A DNA stretch of 17,338 nucleotides from UBA4717 sp002404395 (GTDB lineage Bacteria; Bacillota; Clostridia; Oscillospirales; CAG-272): the NCBI GenBank assembly GCA_937902275.1, contig CALFNW010000110.1, positions 1-17,338 on the forward strand, written 5' to 3'. A program made the translations under genes and the position numbers. Positions 1 through 6,749 of this stretch are shown in pieces (the first letter of the stretch is position 1; each line of letters opens with the position of its first letter). A model generated the notes under the pieces. That model ran no database searches and was not told the origin of the DNA. It saw only the letters and a program-made list of their open reading frames with translations.

Positions 1-92
1 CCGTCTCTCCCTCTCTCAGCCCACAGGGCAATCTTCCTCCCTTTGAACTCATTTGGTTTTTCAAAATTTTTGGTCTCACATCATTGACAAAA
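1..92. other. Intergenic edge, no gene supported
   Basis: This stretch lies downstream of the minus-strand membrane protein gene. I see no hairpin with a T-tract that could end that gene. The minus strand carries an AAAGGGAGG ribosome-site-like run at 44-36, followed after 4-5 bases by TTG at 31-29. A frame is open from there to the window edge, but 31 bases is too little to call a gene. Confidence 0.5.
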
Positions 93-968
93 CTACATAT
101 TTTGTTTATTGCTTTTTTGCTTGTTGATCTTCGGCACGAAGCCTTCAACGATCGCCTTGGTCTTGGTCCTGCCGCGGTGGCGGACATAGAAGAAGCCTAT
201 GGTCGAGAAAACGACCGCGCCGACGAAGTTGACGAGCAGATCTTTCATCGTGTCGATGATCCCGAGGTCAAGATAACCGTCTATCGTGTAAATGCTGCCG
301 TCGGCACATTCGATCGTCGTGCGGACGATATCGGTGACGGGCACCGCCTTGTTGAGCTTCAGCGGATCAAGGGCGGTGGAATAAAGCGCGCTTACTACGG
401 TATCTTTCTGCATATCGGTCTTGAAAAAGGTATCGGCGGAAAATTCAAAAAATTCCCACAGCACGCCGATCGTCATTGAAAAGCAGAATGCGACGAGCGC
501 TAAAGTGATCGGCGTCAGGTTGATCTTTTTGTTGCGGTTCAGAAGATCGAGCATACAGAAGCCGACTGCCGCAAAAATGAATCCGCTCGTGGTGTGCAGG
601 GCGGTGTCCCAGAACGGGAACTTCAGATAATAGCATCCGAGCTCTCCGAGGATCTCGGCGCAGAATACCAAGCCGAAGACCGTAATTTCCAGCGCGGTCG
701 GCAGGGTAATGCTGAGTTGTTTTTCCACAAACGGCGGCAGCAGAAAAAGCACGAGCGTCAGCACGCATACGAACACGCTTTCCCATTGACCGTGGACGGC
801 GGCTCTTACAAGGACGGCAATAACGATCACGCGCAGTATCGCGAAAACGATAAACGCCGCTTTGTCGCGTTTGATCTGTTCGATAAGCTCGCCGAAGAAG
901 CCGGGCTTTTTGGCGGCTTTGTCGGATTTGACGGGCTTGGGGGCACGCGGCTTATGTGTTTTTTTCAT
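93..968 (-). CDS. DUF2238/YjdF-like polytopic membrane protein
   Basis: This 291-aa integral membrane protein has a Lys/Pro-rich cytosolic N-terminus (residues 1-37) and about six hydrophobic segments, near residues 38-58, 64-84, 92-114, 122-143, 152-174 and 244-263. Polar segments flank the membrane part, and the C-terminus is Lys/Arg/Asn-rich. FWDTALHTTSGF (D121, H125, G129) and the later GVLWEFFEF match the D...H...G and E..E pattern I associate with the DUF2238/YjdF family, as does the LLPPFVEKQL...LPTALEI segment. The molecular function of that family is not established, and no enzyme activity is claimed. The start is supported by AGGAG at 983-979 on the minus strand, about 10 bases before ATG. 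No clear promoter or downstream terminator was found. It is transcribed away from the SGNH hydrolase gene, so the two are probably independent. Frame and membrane topology are secure; the family assignment is from motif memory. Confidence 0.85.
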   Translation of the reverse strand: MKKTHKPRAPKPVKSDKAAKKPGFFGELIEQIKRDKAAFIVFAILRVIVIAVLVRAAVHGQWESVFVCVLTLVLFLLPPFVEKQLSITLPTALEITVFGLVFCAEILGELGCYYLKFPFWDTALHTTSGFIFAAVGFCMLDLLNRNKKINLTPITLALVAFCFSMTIGVLWEFFEFSADTFFKTDMQKDTVVSALYSTALDPLKLNKAVPVTDIVRTTIECADGSIYTIDGYLDLGIIDTMKDLLVNFVGAVVFSTIGFFYVRHRGRTKTKAIVEGFVPKINKQKSNKQNM

Positions 969-1142
969 GGCTTCACTGCTCCTGTTTCAAATAAATCGCT
1001 CGGATATTAAACTGCCACGGGTCTTGTGCGAATATACCGACAGACGCTCAAAAAGTGTCAGAACAACCGTCCGGCATCAACTGCAGTTTAGCATATTTCG
1101 TCAAAAAAGTCAAAGCTAATATGTAAATTTATCGTCCGACAC

Positions 1143-1171
1143 TTGACATTTTTGCAGATAAGAGGTAAAAT
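1143..1171 (+). promoter_or_regulatory. SigA-type promoter of the SGNH hydrolase gene
   Basis: TTGACA at 1143-1148 and TAAAAT at 1166-1171 are separated by exactly 17 bases. This is a near-consensus vegetative promoter, giving an expected start near 1178 and a leader of about 75 nt before the ATG at 1256. No obvious operator palindrome overlaps it. Confidence 0.75.
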
Positions 1172-1255
1172 CAAGGGTGGAAATGCAAAAAAGTGCATTT
1201 TCGAATCGGAGCAATATCAACTCACACAAGACATTTTTTGGAGGGTGATGAAAAT

Positions 1256-1888
1256 ATGGTAAGGTTCGGCGATTATACTTTCGACGACAGCGCAAAATCA
1301 AAACTTGAGACCTATGAATGGGATCGTATATGGCAGGATCACGTGACCGACACCGACACGCGCCGTGTGTTAATTATCGGAGACTCGATCTCCGCCGGAT
1401 ATATGCAAAAGATACCGGAAGTTTCGGGCGGAAAACTGCTTCAGACTTCGCTTGCGACCTCAAAGGCGCTCGACAATCCTTGTCTGAAGCCGATGATCGA
1501 CATGGTCGGCTGTCAGCTTATCGGGAACTGCAATGCGGTGACCTTCAACAGCGGTCTGCACGGCTGGCACTTGTCTGTTGAAGCATACGAAGCCCTGCTT
1601 GACGATATGGCGGCTTTTCTGTGCGAAAGATTCAAGGATAAGAAAATATTCTCTGTCAATACCACTCCGACGCGCAATGGCGATGATATGAGCTTCACCG
1701 ATAAGCTTGATCGTATCCGCGCGCTGAACGAGGCGATGTCAAGGGTCGCCGAAAAGTATTCGCTTGAGGTGATCGACCTGTTTTCGGCCGCTTACGCTCA
1801 TCCCGAATACTATGCACAGGACGGAGTGCATATGAAAGACGAGGGATACCTTGAGTTTGCGCGTCTGATTTGCGAAAAAGTGATGTAA
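1256..1888 (+). CDS. SGNH/GDSL-family hydrolase (esterase-like)
   Basis: This 210-aa protein is probably cytoplasmic, since no signal peptide is seen. It belongs to the SGNH hydrolase superfamily of serine esterases and lipases. Block I is LIIGDSIS, with the nucleophile at S44. A middle block, FNSGLHGWHL (residues 97-106), supplies the Gly/Asn oxyanion-type residues. The C-terminal DGVH (D189, H192) is the usual catalytic Asp-x-x-His. Length is normal for a single-domain member. I chose the start at 1256 because GGAGGG (1240-1245) sits about 10 bases upstream; the frame is open back to an ATG at 1193, but that start has no ribosome site. The gene has its own promoter (1143-1171) and ends at the hairpin 1925-1969, so it appears monocistronic. 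The natural substrate, such as an acetylated sugar or a lysophospholipid, cannot be read from the sequence. Confidence 0.9.
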   Translation: MVRFGDYTFDDSAKSKLETYEWDRIWQDHVTDTDTRRVLIIGDSISAGYMQKIPEVSGGKLLQTSLATSKALDNPCLKPMIDMVGCQLIGNCNAVTFNSGLHGWHLSVEAYEALLDDMAAFLCERFKDKKIFSVNTTPTRNGDDMSFTDKLDRIRALNEAMSRVAEKYSLEVIDLFSAAYAHPEYYAQDGVHMKDEGYLEFARLICEKVM

Positions 1889-1924
1889 AAATTTAATTTA
1901 GACAAAAATTCCGCAGCTTGAATA

Positions 1925-1969
1925 AAAAGGGGTGTAAAAAACTCATTCTGAGTTTTTTACACCCCTTTT
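1925..1969. terminator. Bidirectional intrinsic terminator, perfect 21-bp stem
   Basis: Bases 1925-1945 are the exact reverse complement of 1949-1969, leaving a TTC loop at 1946-1948. The stem starts with AAAAGGGG and ends with CCCCTTTT, so a terminal U-tract forms on either strand. It lies between the convergent SGNH hydrolase (stop 1888) and ttcA-like (stop 2018, minus strand) genes and can end both transcripts. An internal AAAAAA/TTTTTT stretch gives a weaker block in the middle of the stem. Confidence 0.93.
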
Positions 1970-2017
1970 GCGCCTGCGGGACGTGCGGCAAAAGCGTTCG
2001 GGCAAACGCGCCGTGCA

Positions 2018-2737
2018 TTACTCGTGAAAACCTTCGATGCCCGATTTGCACATTGCACCGAATATCCGATGCTTCAGCCCGCGGTTTTCGCGTTCAAGCT
2101 TTGCCAAGAGCCGCTTCATCTCCTCGCGCTCGGTGTGCTTGTCGGCAGGGCAGGGACTTTTTATGATCGGCAGCGGCGTTTTGGAAACAAAATACCGAAT
2201 GTCTTTCTCGTGAGTATAGATGAGCGGACGTATCAGCGTAAGCTTTCTCCCGTCAAGCGTTGTGAGCGGTGCGAACGAGGCAAGCATGCCTTCGTTGAAC
2301 AGCCGAAGCATGAATGTCTCTACCACATCGTCGAAATGATGCCCGAGTGCAAGCTTGTTGCAGTGTGCCGCTTCGGCGGCGGTATATATCGCGCCTCTTC
2401 TCATTCTCGCACAGAGTGAGCAGGGGTTCTTTTCTTTTTTTAGTTCAAACACGATCTTGTATATATCGGTAGGGATCACGTCGATCTTAACGCCGAGCGT
2501 ATCCCCGAAGCCGAGTATCGGCGAAAAATCCGAGTTCGGAAAGCCGTTGTCGATAATGATGCCGCGGACCTCGAAGCTTTTCGGGTAGAATTTGCGAAGC
2601 TCGCAGAGCGCCGCAAGCAGGGTGAGCGAGTCTTTGCCGCCCGAGATGCCGACCGCGATGCGGTCGTTGTCATCTATCAGGTCATAATCATCTGCGGCGC
2701 GTCTGATCTGACCGAGTATTCTGCGTAAATTTTCCAT
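2018..2737 (-). CDS. ttcA: TtcA-type tRNA 2-thiolation enzyme (PP-loop ATPase)
   Basis: This 239-aa cytosolic protein resembles TtcA, the iron-sulfur PP-loop ATP pyrophosphatase that adenylates tRNA and makes 2-thiocytidine at position 32. The PP-loop SGGKDS is at residues 32-37. CSLC (C106, C109) and SPCPAD (C196) supply the three cysteines expected to hold the Fe-S cluster. GHHFDDVVETFMLRL (132-146) is the conserved family segment after the CxxC motif. The protein is shorter than the E. coli enzyme (311 aa), as clostridial members often are. The substrate is inferred, because paralogues in Clostridia can thiolate other positions. The start is supported only by a weak AAGAG before ATG. It is divergent from the amidase gene and convergent with the SGNH hydrolase, sharing the terminator at 1925-1969. 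Confidence 0.88.
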   Translation of the reverse strand: MENLRRILGQIRRAADDYDLIDDNDRIAVGISGGKDSLTLLAALCELRKFYPKSFEVRGIIIDNGFPNSDFSPILGFGDTLGVKIDVIPTDIYKIVFELKKEKNPCSLCARMRRGAIYTAAEAAHCNKLALGHHFDDVVETFMLRLFNEGMLASFAPLTTLDGRKLTLIRPLIYTHEKDIRYFVSKTPLPIIKSPCPADKHTEREEMKRLLAKLERENRGLKHRIFGAMCKSGIEGFHE

Positions 2738-2740
2738 ATG

Positions 2741-2769
2741 TTAACTCTTTTCGGATTCTCTCATATTAT
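2741..2769 (+). promoter_or_regulatory. Possible promoter for the amidase gene
   Basis: TTAACT (2741-2746) and TATTAT (2764-2769) are 17 bases apart, matching 4/6 and 5/6 of the vegetative consensus. The 85-bp divergent gap must carry promoters for both flanking genes. Given the SpoVAF gene downstream, a sporulation-sigma promoter would be expected instead, but I found no convincing SigG, SigE or SigK match. This is a weak call. Confidence 0.3.
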
Positions 2770-2822
2770 GATATTGTACTTTCCGCATTACGCGAAAGAA
2801 TTATTTTAATTAAGGAGCAGTT

Positions 2823-3389
2823 ATGGCAATAAAAATTTATGTCGATATGGGTCATAACCCGAGAAATCCCAATGCCGGCGCGGAGGGCAACGGATACAAG
2901 GAGCATGATATCACTTACGATATCGGCAGGCGGCTTGCCGCGCTGCTGAACGCCGACCCGAATTTTGAGGCGCGCACCTCACATTCATCGCCCGACGAAG
3001 TGCTCGGAACGAGCAATGCCACAAGCCTTGCTGCGCGCGTAAACGATGCCAATTCCTGGGGAGCGGATTATTACATAAGTCTGCACACCAACGCTTCTAC
3101 CGCGGCGACGGCAAGCGGTATCGAGGGCTACGCTTACAGCGAAGCTTCGCAGGGATACGCGCTCGGCGAAGACATTACCGCGGCGCTTTCGGAAGCTACG
3201 GGGCTTGTAAACCGAGGTATGTTTGTGCGCCCCACGTTGTATGTGTTAAGGCGCACCGCGATGCCGTCGGTGCTTATCGAACTCGGATATATCACCAACG
3301 CGGGCGACGCGTATCTTATGGTCAGCGAACCCGATGTGTTCGCGCGCGGTATCTATAACGGTATTTTAAGATATTTCGGTCTGGCATAA
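2823..3389 (+). CDS. N-acetylmuramoyl-L-alanine amidase (amidase_3), no signal peptide
   Basis: This 188-aa zinc amidase hydrolyses the bond between N-acetylmuramate and the stem-peptide L-alanine in peptidoglycan. The fold occupies the whole protein. The expected ligands are visible: GHN (H11), KEHD (E27) and SLHTNAS (H88), and the catalytic glutamate is in LIELGYITN (E153). There is no signal peptide and no cell-wall-binding domain. The enzyme should therefore act after lysis, reach the wall from inside the mother cell as CwlC-type autolysins do, or be exported by another route. AAGGAG (2812-2817) precedes ATG by 5-6 bases. The next gene, 69 bp downstream and co-oriented, is spoVAF, so an operon with a role in sporulation or germination is likely. 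The family is certain; the physiological role is inferred. Confidence 0.92.
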   Translation: MAIKIYVDMGHNPRNPNAGAEGNGYKEHDITYDIGRRLAALLNADPNFEARTSHSSPDEVLGTSNATSLAARVNDANSWGADYYISLHTNASTAATASGIEGYAYSEASQGYALGEDITAALSEATGLVNRGMFVRPTLYVLRRTAMPSVLIELGYITNAGDAYLMVSEPDVFARGIYNGILRYFGLA

Positions 3390-3391
3390 AA

Positions 3392-3405
3392 CCGCCGCGC
3401 GGCGG
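3392..3405. other. GC palindrome after the amidase stop
   Basis: CCGCCGCGCGGCGG is a perfect 14-base palindrome two bases after the amidase stop codon. No T-tract follows, so it is probably a transcript-stabilising or weakly attenuating hairpin between the amidase gene and spoVAF, not a full terminator. It would allow read-through. Confidence 0.4.
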
Positions 3406-3427
3406 AATACTAAAGGCAATATAAGTA

Positions 3428-3448
3428 AAGGAAGGGCGCACGGTGCGC
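3428..3448 (+). promoter_or_regulatory. Ribosome site and hairpin spacer ahead of spoVAF
   Basis: The only good ribosome-site sequence before spoVAF is AAGGAAGG (about 3428-3435), 23 bases from ATG 3459, which is too far for normal initiation. Directly after it lies GCGCACGGTGCGC (3436-3448), an inverted repeat with a 4- to 6-bp stem. Folding it would shorten the effective spacing to about 10 bases. There is no closer in-frame ATG, GTG or TTG. Confidence 0.45.
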
Positions 3449-3458
3449 GAAAATTGAT

Positions 3459-4925
3459 ATGGACAACGAAAAAAAGCTTACCGAAAGCTTTGATAAAAAC
3501 GTGAAGCTGCTCGACGAGCTGTTTGCGATAGATAAAAACTTTGATTTTGTCGGCAGGGAAATGAAGTTTTCCGCTCACCGCGCCAAATTCTATTTTATAG
3601 ACAGCTTTGTGGACACCGATTTGCTTGAACGTATAATGATCTTTCTCGCCGGGCTCGGCGAGAGGGAGGAGATCGACGCCGACGGCATACGGCAGTTTGC
3701 AAACGAAAAAATTCCGTACGGAGAGGTAACGCTGACAGAAAATATCTCCGAGCTTGCGTACATGGTGATGTCGGGTCCTGCCTGCGTTATCATCGACAGC
3801 TTCCCGGGCACGGCGATCGTGCTTGATGTGCGGAGCTATCCGTCGCGTTCGATCGACGAACCGAGCAACGACAAGGTGCTTCGCGGCGCGCGCGACGGAT
3901 TTATCGAGGCGGTCAAGCCGAACATCTGCATGATGCGGCGGAGGATCCGCGATACTGCTTTCCGCGCCGAAAAGATCTGCGTGGGTACGGACAGCCGAAC
4001 CGACGTTGCGCTCTGCTATATTGAGGGAAAAGCCGATCCCGAGTATGTAAAAAAGCTGAAGTCGCGGCTTGAGTCGCTGAATGTCTCGTCGCTGACGCTC
4101 GGGCATCAAAGTCTTGCCGAAGCACTCGTGCCTTACAAATGGTATAATCCGTTTCCGAAATTCAGATACACCGAGCGCCCGGACGCGGCGGCGGCTTCGG
4201 TGCTTGAGGGGAGCGTGATCCTGCTTTGCGACACCTCTCCCGAAGCGATGATACTGCCGACCGGAATTTTTGATTTTCTCCAAGAGTCGGGAGACTATTA
4301 TCTGCCGCCGTTTACCGGGAGTTATCTGCGCGTGCTGCGGCATTTTGTCTTTTTTGTTACGCTTATCCTTACGCCGTTGTGGTATCTGCTTATAAAAAAT
4401 CCCGAAGTCATACCGCCGGCACTCGATTTTATCAAGATCCAAAACGAGTACCAACTGCCCGTGATATTTCAGCTTTTCATTACTGAATTTGCACTTGACG
4501 GGCTTAAGCTTGCGTCGTTGAACACGCCCGACACCCTGAATAATTCGCTTTCGGTGGTCGGCGGACTGATACTCGGAGATTTTGCGGTCGAGACCGGCTG
4601 GTTGATTCCGGAGGTCATAGTATATATGGCGATCGTGGCGATATCGAACTTCACGCAGCCGAGCTATGAACTCGGCTATGCGTTCAAGTTCATGCGCATG
4701 ATGCTGCTGTTTTTGACGGCGTTGTTCAATCTTTGGGGATTCATTATCGGACTTGCGCTTGTTTTGCTGTTTGTCGTGTCAAACAATACCGTGGACGGCA
4801 GCCGAAGTTATCTGTACCCGCTGATCCCGTTCAACGGCAAGGCGCTCAAGCGGGTGCTGCTGCGCGTGCCGGCGCGTGAGGCGAATGTCAGCACCGAGGA
4901 TGGAAAAAAAGCGCCGCGCGGTTGA
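3459..4925 (+). CDS. spoVAF: Spore germination protein SpoVAF (GerA family)
   Basis: This 488-aa protein has a soluble N-terminal GerA domain and a C-terminal membrane domain. It belongs to the A-subunit family of spore germinant receptors. The closest match by eye is SpoVAF, a spore inner-membrane protein that boosts the germination response. Support comes from VLRGARDGFIEAVKPNICMM (about 138-157), the following RRRIRD motif, and NPFPKFRYTERPDAAAASVL (about 228-247), which in my memory is typical of SpoVAF more than of GerAA or GerKA. Length agrees with the B. subtilis protein (about 493 aa). Hydrophobic segments begin near residue 296 and continue to about 440 (about 296-313, 329-350, 363-395, 408-440). 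No GerB or GerC subunit and no other spoVA gene is adjacent. It probably forms a unit with the amidase gene upstream. Its stop lies one base from the stop of the convergent yerB-like gene. Confidence 0.9.
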   Translation: MDNEKKLTESFDKNVKLLDELFAIDKNFDFVGREMKFSAHRAKFYFIDSFVDTDLLERIMIFLAGLGEREEIDADGIRQFANEKIPYGEVTLTENISELAYMVMSGPACVIIDSFPGTAIVLDVRSYPSRSIDEPSNDKVLRGARDGFIEAVKPNICMMRRRIRDTAFRAEKICVGTDSRTDVALCYIEGKADPEYVKKLKSRLESLNVSSLTLGHQSLAEALVPYKWYNPFPKFRYTERPDAAAASVLEGSVILLCDTSPEAMILPTGIFDFLQESGDYYLPPFTGSYLRVLRHFVFFVTLILTPLWYLLIKNPEVIPPALDFIKIQNEYQLPVIFQLFITEFALDGLKLASLNTPDTLNNSLSVVGGLILGDFAVETGWLIPEVIVYMAIVAISNFTQPSYELGYAFKFMRMMLLFLTALFNLWGFIIGLALVLLFVVSNNTVDGSRSYLYPLIPFNGKALKRVLLRVPAREANVSTEDGKKAPRG

Positions 4926-4948
4926 ATCAGCTCTGCTTTTCGGCGCTT
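4904..4948 (-). terminator. Terminator of the yerB-like gene, inside coding DNA
   Basis: Read on the minus strand, AAGCGCCG (4948-4941) pairs with CGGCGCTT (4916-4909), an 8-bp stem across a 24-nt loop, and runs straight into TTTTTTT (4910-4904). The hairpin lies in the last codons of the yerB-like gene and the T-tract lies in the end of spoVAF, because the two stop codons are only one base apart. The large loop makes it weaker than 1925-1969. Confidence 0.55.
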
Positions 4949-6057
4949 ATTACCGTCTGATCTTTCATATCGTTTGTGCATATCTGCATCATGGTTTTGC
5001 CCGGATTCATGATAAGCTTGTCCCCGTCCTTGTCATAAAGCTCGACGGGAGACGAGCTTTTTTCTTTTTTCCAGGTGATCTCAATGTATTTTCCGTTTGT
5101 AAAGTAATAGCCGTCTCCGCTTCCGATGTCGTTGACGTTGTAGTGACCGTATTCGTCAAGCGTGTTGAAGGTGGGGCAGAACAGCATCACGATGTTCTTG
5201 AAAGCAAGCGTTTCACCGTTTGCGCTGTCGGTCTGCGCCTTGCCGAACTGACCGCGCTCGTAAAGCGCTTTTTCTTCATTATAATTGTAAAACGGCTCAT
5301 GAGCGGGGGAGTAGCTGACCGAAATATATGCGGCGGGGCTTCCCGACTCGCATTTTTTTGCTTCGCCGAAGCTGAAAGGAGACACGAAGCCGTCCGCATA
5401 CTCGGTGCGGTAGCCTTTGAATTCAATGCCGTCCTTGATCTTTTCGCCGGTCGTCATCAGCGTGTGCTCGTATGCATGGGTCTTGAGTCTTTCCTCGTCG
5501 CGGTAGAACATACCCGGAACATACATATTCACGCCGTCAAGATTATCGACGCGGCGCGCCTTGATCTGCTTGTAGGCTTCATTGCTTCCGCCGGCATGAA
5601 CGTATATCGCGTCATGGTTTGCGGCAAAATCAAGATAGTATTCGCGGCTTGAACGCACCGAGCCGATCACGCCCACGTCCTCATAGTCAAGATAGAGTGC
5701 CATAAGCCGTGTCTGCGCGCCCTCTACGATACATTCGTAGATCACGTCGGCAAACGAGGTGCCGACCTGCGGCATAGCGGCTTCGATATTGTTTATCATT
5801 ACCGCGACCGGGCGGCGGGAGACAAGCTCACTTTTGCAGGCGAGTCCGGTCAGCGGATTTACCGCTTCGGGATCTGCGTCGGTCGCCGTGCTCTCCGATG
5901 CGTCATCCGTGGTGTCCGAAACGCTTTCGCTTTCCGAGTCGAGCGAGGCACTTTCTGAGTCGGTAGGATCGCGCACTTCGATTATTTTATTCGAACAGGC
6001 GGACAGTGCTAAAAGCAGTGCAAGTGTAAGCGTCAAAGTCAAGATCAGTTTTTTCAT
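4927..6057 (-). CDS. yerB: DUF3048 lipoprotein, YerB-like
   Basis: This 376-aa protein is exported and probably lipid-anchored. It has a short basic start, a Leu/Thr-rich hydrophobic segment (4-18) and lipobox LSAC with the modified cysteine at C21. A Ser/Asp/Glu/Thr-rich linker follows (about 30-65). The rest matches the DUF3048/YerB family, starting at NPLTGL, RRPVAVMINN and the IYECIVEGAQTRLMALYLD segment, then GSVRSSREYYLDFA and the C-terminal YNVNDIG and NPGKTMMQI regions. The function of YerB proteins is not firmly known; an envelope location is all that is claimed. GGAGC (6068-6064 on the minus strand) lies about 7 bases before ATG. It has a consensus promoter at 6128-6156 and an overlapping terminator at 4904-4948, so it is monocistronic. 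The symbol denotes family resemblance only. Confidence 0.88.
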   Translation of the reverse strand: MKKLILTLTLTLALLLALSACSNKIIEVRDPTDSESASLDSESESVSDTTDDASESTATDADPEAVNPLTGLACKSELVSRRPVAVMINNIEAAMPQVGTSFADVIYECIVEGAQTRLMALYLDYEDVGVIGSVRSSREYYLDFAANHDAIYVHAGGSNEAYKQIKARRVDNLDGVNMYVPGMFYRDEERLKTHAYEHTLMTTGEKIKDGIEFKGYRTEYADGFVSPFSFGEAKKCESGSPAAYISVSYSPAHEPFYNYNEEKALYERGQFGKAQTDSANGETLAFKNIVMLFCPTFNTLDEYGHYNVNDIGSGDGYYFTNGKYIEITWKKEKSSSPVELYDKDGDKLIMNPGKTMMQICTNDMKDQTVISAEKQS

Positions 6058-6127
6058 AATAAGCTCCGTGCCGCCGTGCGCGGCAAAATTTATTTATATG
6101 TTTGTAAGCAAATAAAGCACAAGACAC

Positions 6128-6156
6128 ATTATATACCAAAGATCTGCCTTTGTCAA
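6128..6156 (-). promoter_or_regulatory. Consensus SigA promoter of the yerB-like gene
   Basis: On the minus strand TTGACA (6156-6151) and TATAAT (6133-6128) are separated by exactly 17 bases, a perfect match to the vegetative consensus in both boxes. Transcription should start near 6121, giving a leader of about 64 nt. It is back to back with the plus-strand promoter 6206-6234, with about 50 bp between the two -35 boxes. Confidence 0.88.
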
Positions 6157-6205
6157 ACATATCCTGTAAAAAAAGCGCGAATGTAAAATGTTCAAAAAAT
6201 AGGTG

Positions 6206-6234
6206 TTGACTTTGCTTGACGTCAAGGGTATAAT
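6206..6234 (+). promoter_or_regulatory. SigA promoter of the 96-aa protein gene
   Basis: TTGACT (6206-6211) and TATAAT (6229-6234) are 17 bases apart. The start would be near 6241, about 29 nt before ATG 6270. A palindrome (6215-6226) fills most of the spacer, the usual place for a repressor that blocks polymerase or for a MerR-like activator. The spacing is a normal 17 bases, not the stretched 19-20 of MerR promoters, so repression is more likely. Confidence 0.85.
6215..6226. promoter_or_regulatory. Palindromic operator candidate CTTGACGTCAAG
   Basis: CTTGACGTCAAG is a perfect 12-base palindrome lying between the -35 and -10 boxes of the 6206-6234 promoter. A dimeric regulator bound here would block RNA polymerase. 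No regulator gene is adjacent, so the binding protein would be encoded elsewhere. The yerB-like promoter is about 60 bp away and could be affected too. Confidence 0.5.
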
Positions 6235-6269
6235 ATATAAATGAAAATAAGTTTGCGGAGGTAGAACAC

Positions 6270-6560
6270 ATGGCAGAAGTGCTTGATAAGGATAAATATA
6301 TAATGTTCCGCGGAAAGCCGCTTGTCAGATGCGGCGGTCAGTATCTTTACGGCTATCTTGAAGACAGCCACTCGCTTTTTCTCGGCGCGCTCGGCACCGA
6401 AAAGCTTGACGGAAAGGAAGTGCCGGGCGATATTACGGTTATGATCCGTTCAAATTCCGACGGAAAGATCGTAAAGTTTGCAAATAAGCACGGACTTTAC
6501 GAGGCGCTTGATATCGGCTGCGCATGGCTTGAGCTTGCGCTTAAAGGCAAACTTGCCTGA
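6270..6560 (+). CDS. Small conserved protein of unknown function
   Basis: This 96-aa soluble protein has no signal peptide or membrane segment. It opens with a charged segment, then YIMFRGKPLVRCGGQYLYG (about 10-28), a mixed beta-type core with PGDITVMIRSNSDGKIVKFA, and an amphipathic C-terminal helix ending KHGLYEALDIGCAWLELALK. I recall similar short uncharacterised proteins in Clostridia starting with a MFKGKPLVR-like motif, but no domain name or function can be given. GGAGG (6257-6261) is 8 bases before ATG, and a strong promoter (6206-6234) with an internal palindrome lies just upstream, so the gene is real and probably well expressed. Two hairpins follow its stop. It is divergent from the yerB-like gene. 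Confidence 0.8.
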   Translation: MAEVLDKDKYIMFRGKPLVRCGGQYLYGYLEDSHSLFLGALGTEKLDGKEVPGDITVMIRSNSDGKIVKFANKHGLYEALDIGCAWLELALKGKLA

Positions 6561-6591
6561 TCCTGCGTGGAATCAAAACCTGCAGGATCGG
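6557..6591 (+). other. Hairpin overlapping the stop of the 96-aa gene
   Basis: GATCCTGC (6559-6566) and GCAGGATC (6582-6589) are perfect complements. The stem extends by a T-G and a C-G pair to 6557/6591, across a 15-nt loop. It overlaps the TGA stop. The weak ACAAAATTT tail makes it a poor terminator, so it may protect the 3' end, with the stronger stem at 6642-6680 completing termination. Confidence 0.45.
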
Positions 6592-6641
6592 ACAAAATTT
6601 CAAGCGATCCGTAAGAAATTCGGAAGAAGTTCGCATATGGT

Positions 6642-6682
6642 AAACAGCATCGGCGATCTGTTGATTGCCGGTGCTGTTTTAC
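6642..6682 (+). terminator. Probable intrinsic terminator of the 96-aa gene
   Basis: AAACAGCATCGGC (6642-6654) pairs with GCCGGTGCTGTTT (6667-6679) as a 13-bp stem with one G-U pair and a 12-nt loop. The 3' arm ends in TTTT (6677-6680), followed by ACTTGCTTGC. The T-tract is short, so efficiency may be moderate. It separates the 96-aa gene from the promoter at 6750. Confidence 0.6.
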
Positions 6683-6749
6683 TTGCTTGCGCAAATATGA
6701 ATAAACTGTGAATTTTAAAAGAGAGTGTCACAAAAAAATGAGGGAAATG

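Noticed and set aside
1..44. Minus-strand AAAGGGAGG followed by TTG as a truncated gene start
   Set aside because: Only about 31 bases of frame remain before the edge and TTG is a rare start. The sequence is low in complexity (CTCTCTCC).
3366..4454. 362-aa open frame on the minus strand opposite spoVAF
   Set aside because: The translation is Arg/His-rich and domain-free, while the plus strand encodes unmistakable GerA-family motifs over the same bases.
6478..6711. 77-aa plus-strand frame overlapping the end of the 96-aa gene
   Set aside because: It has no ribosome site of its own and runs through two hairpins, one a probable terminator.
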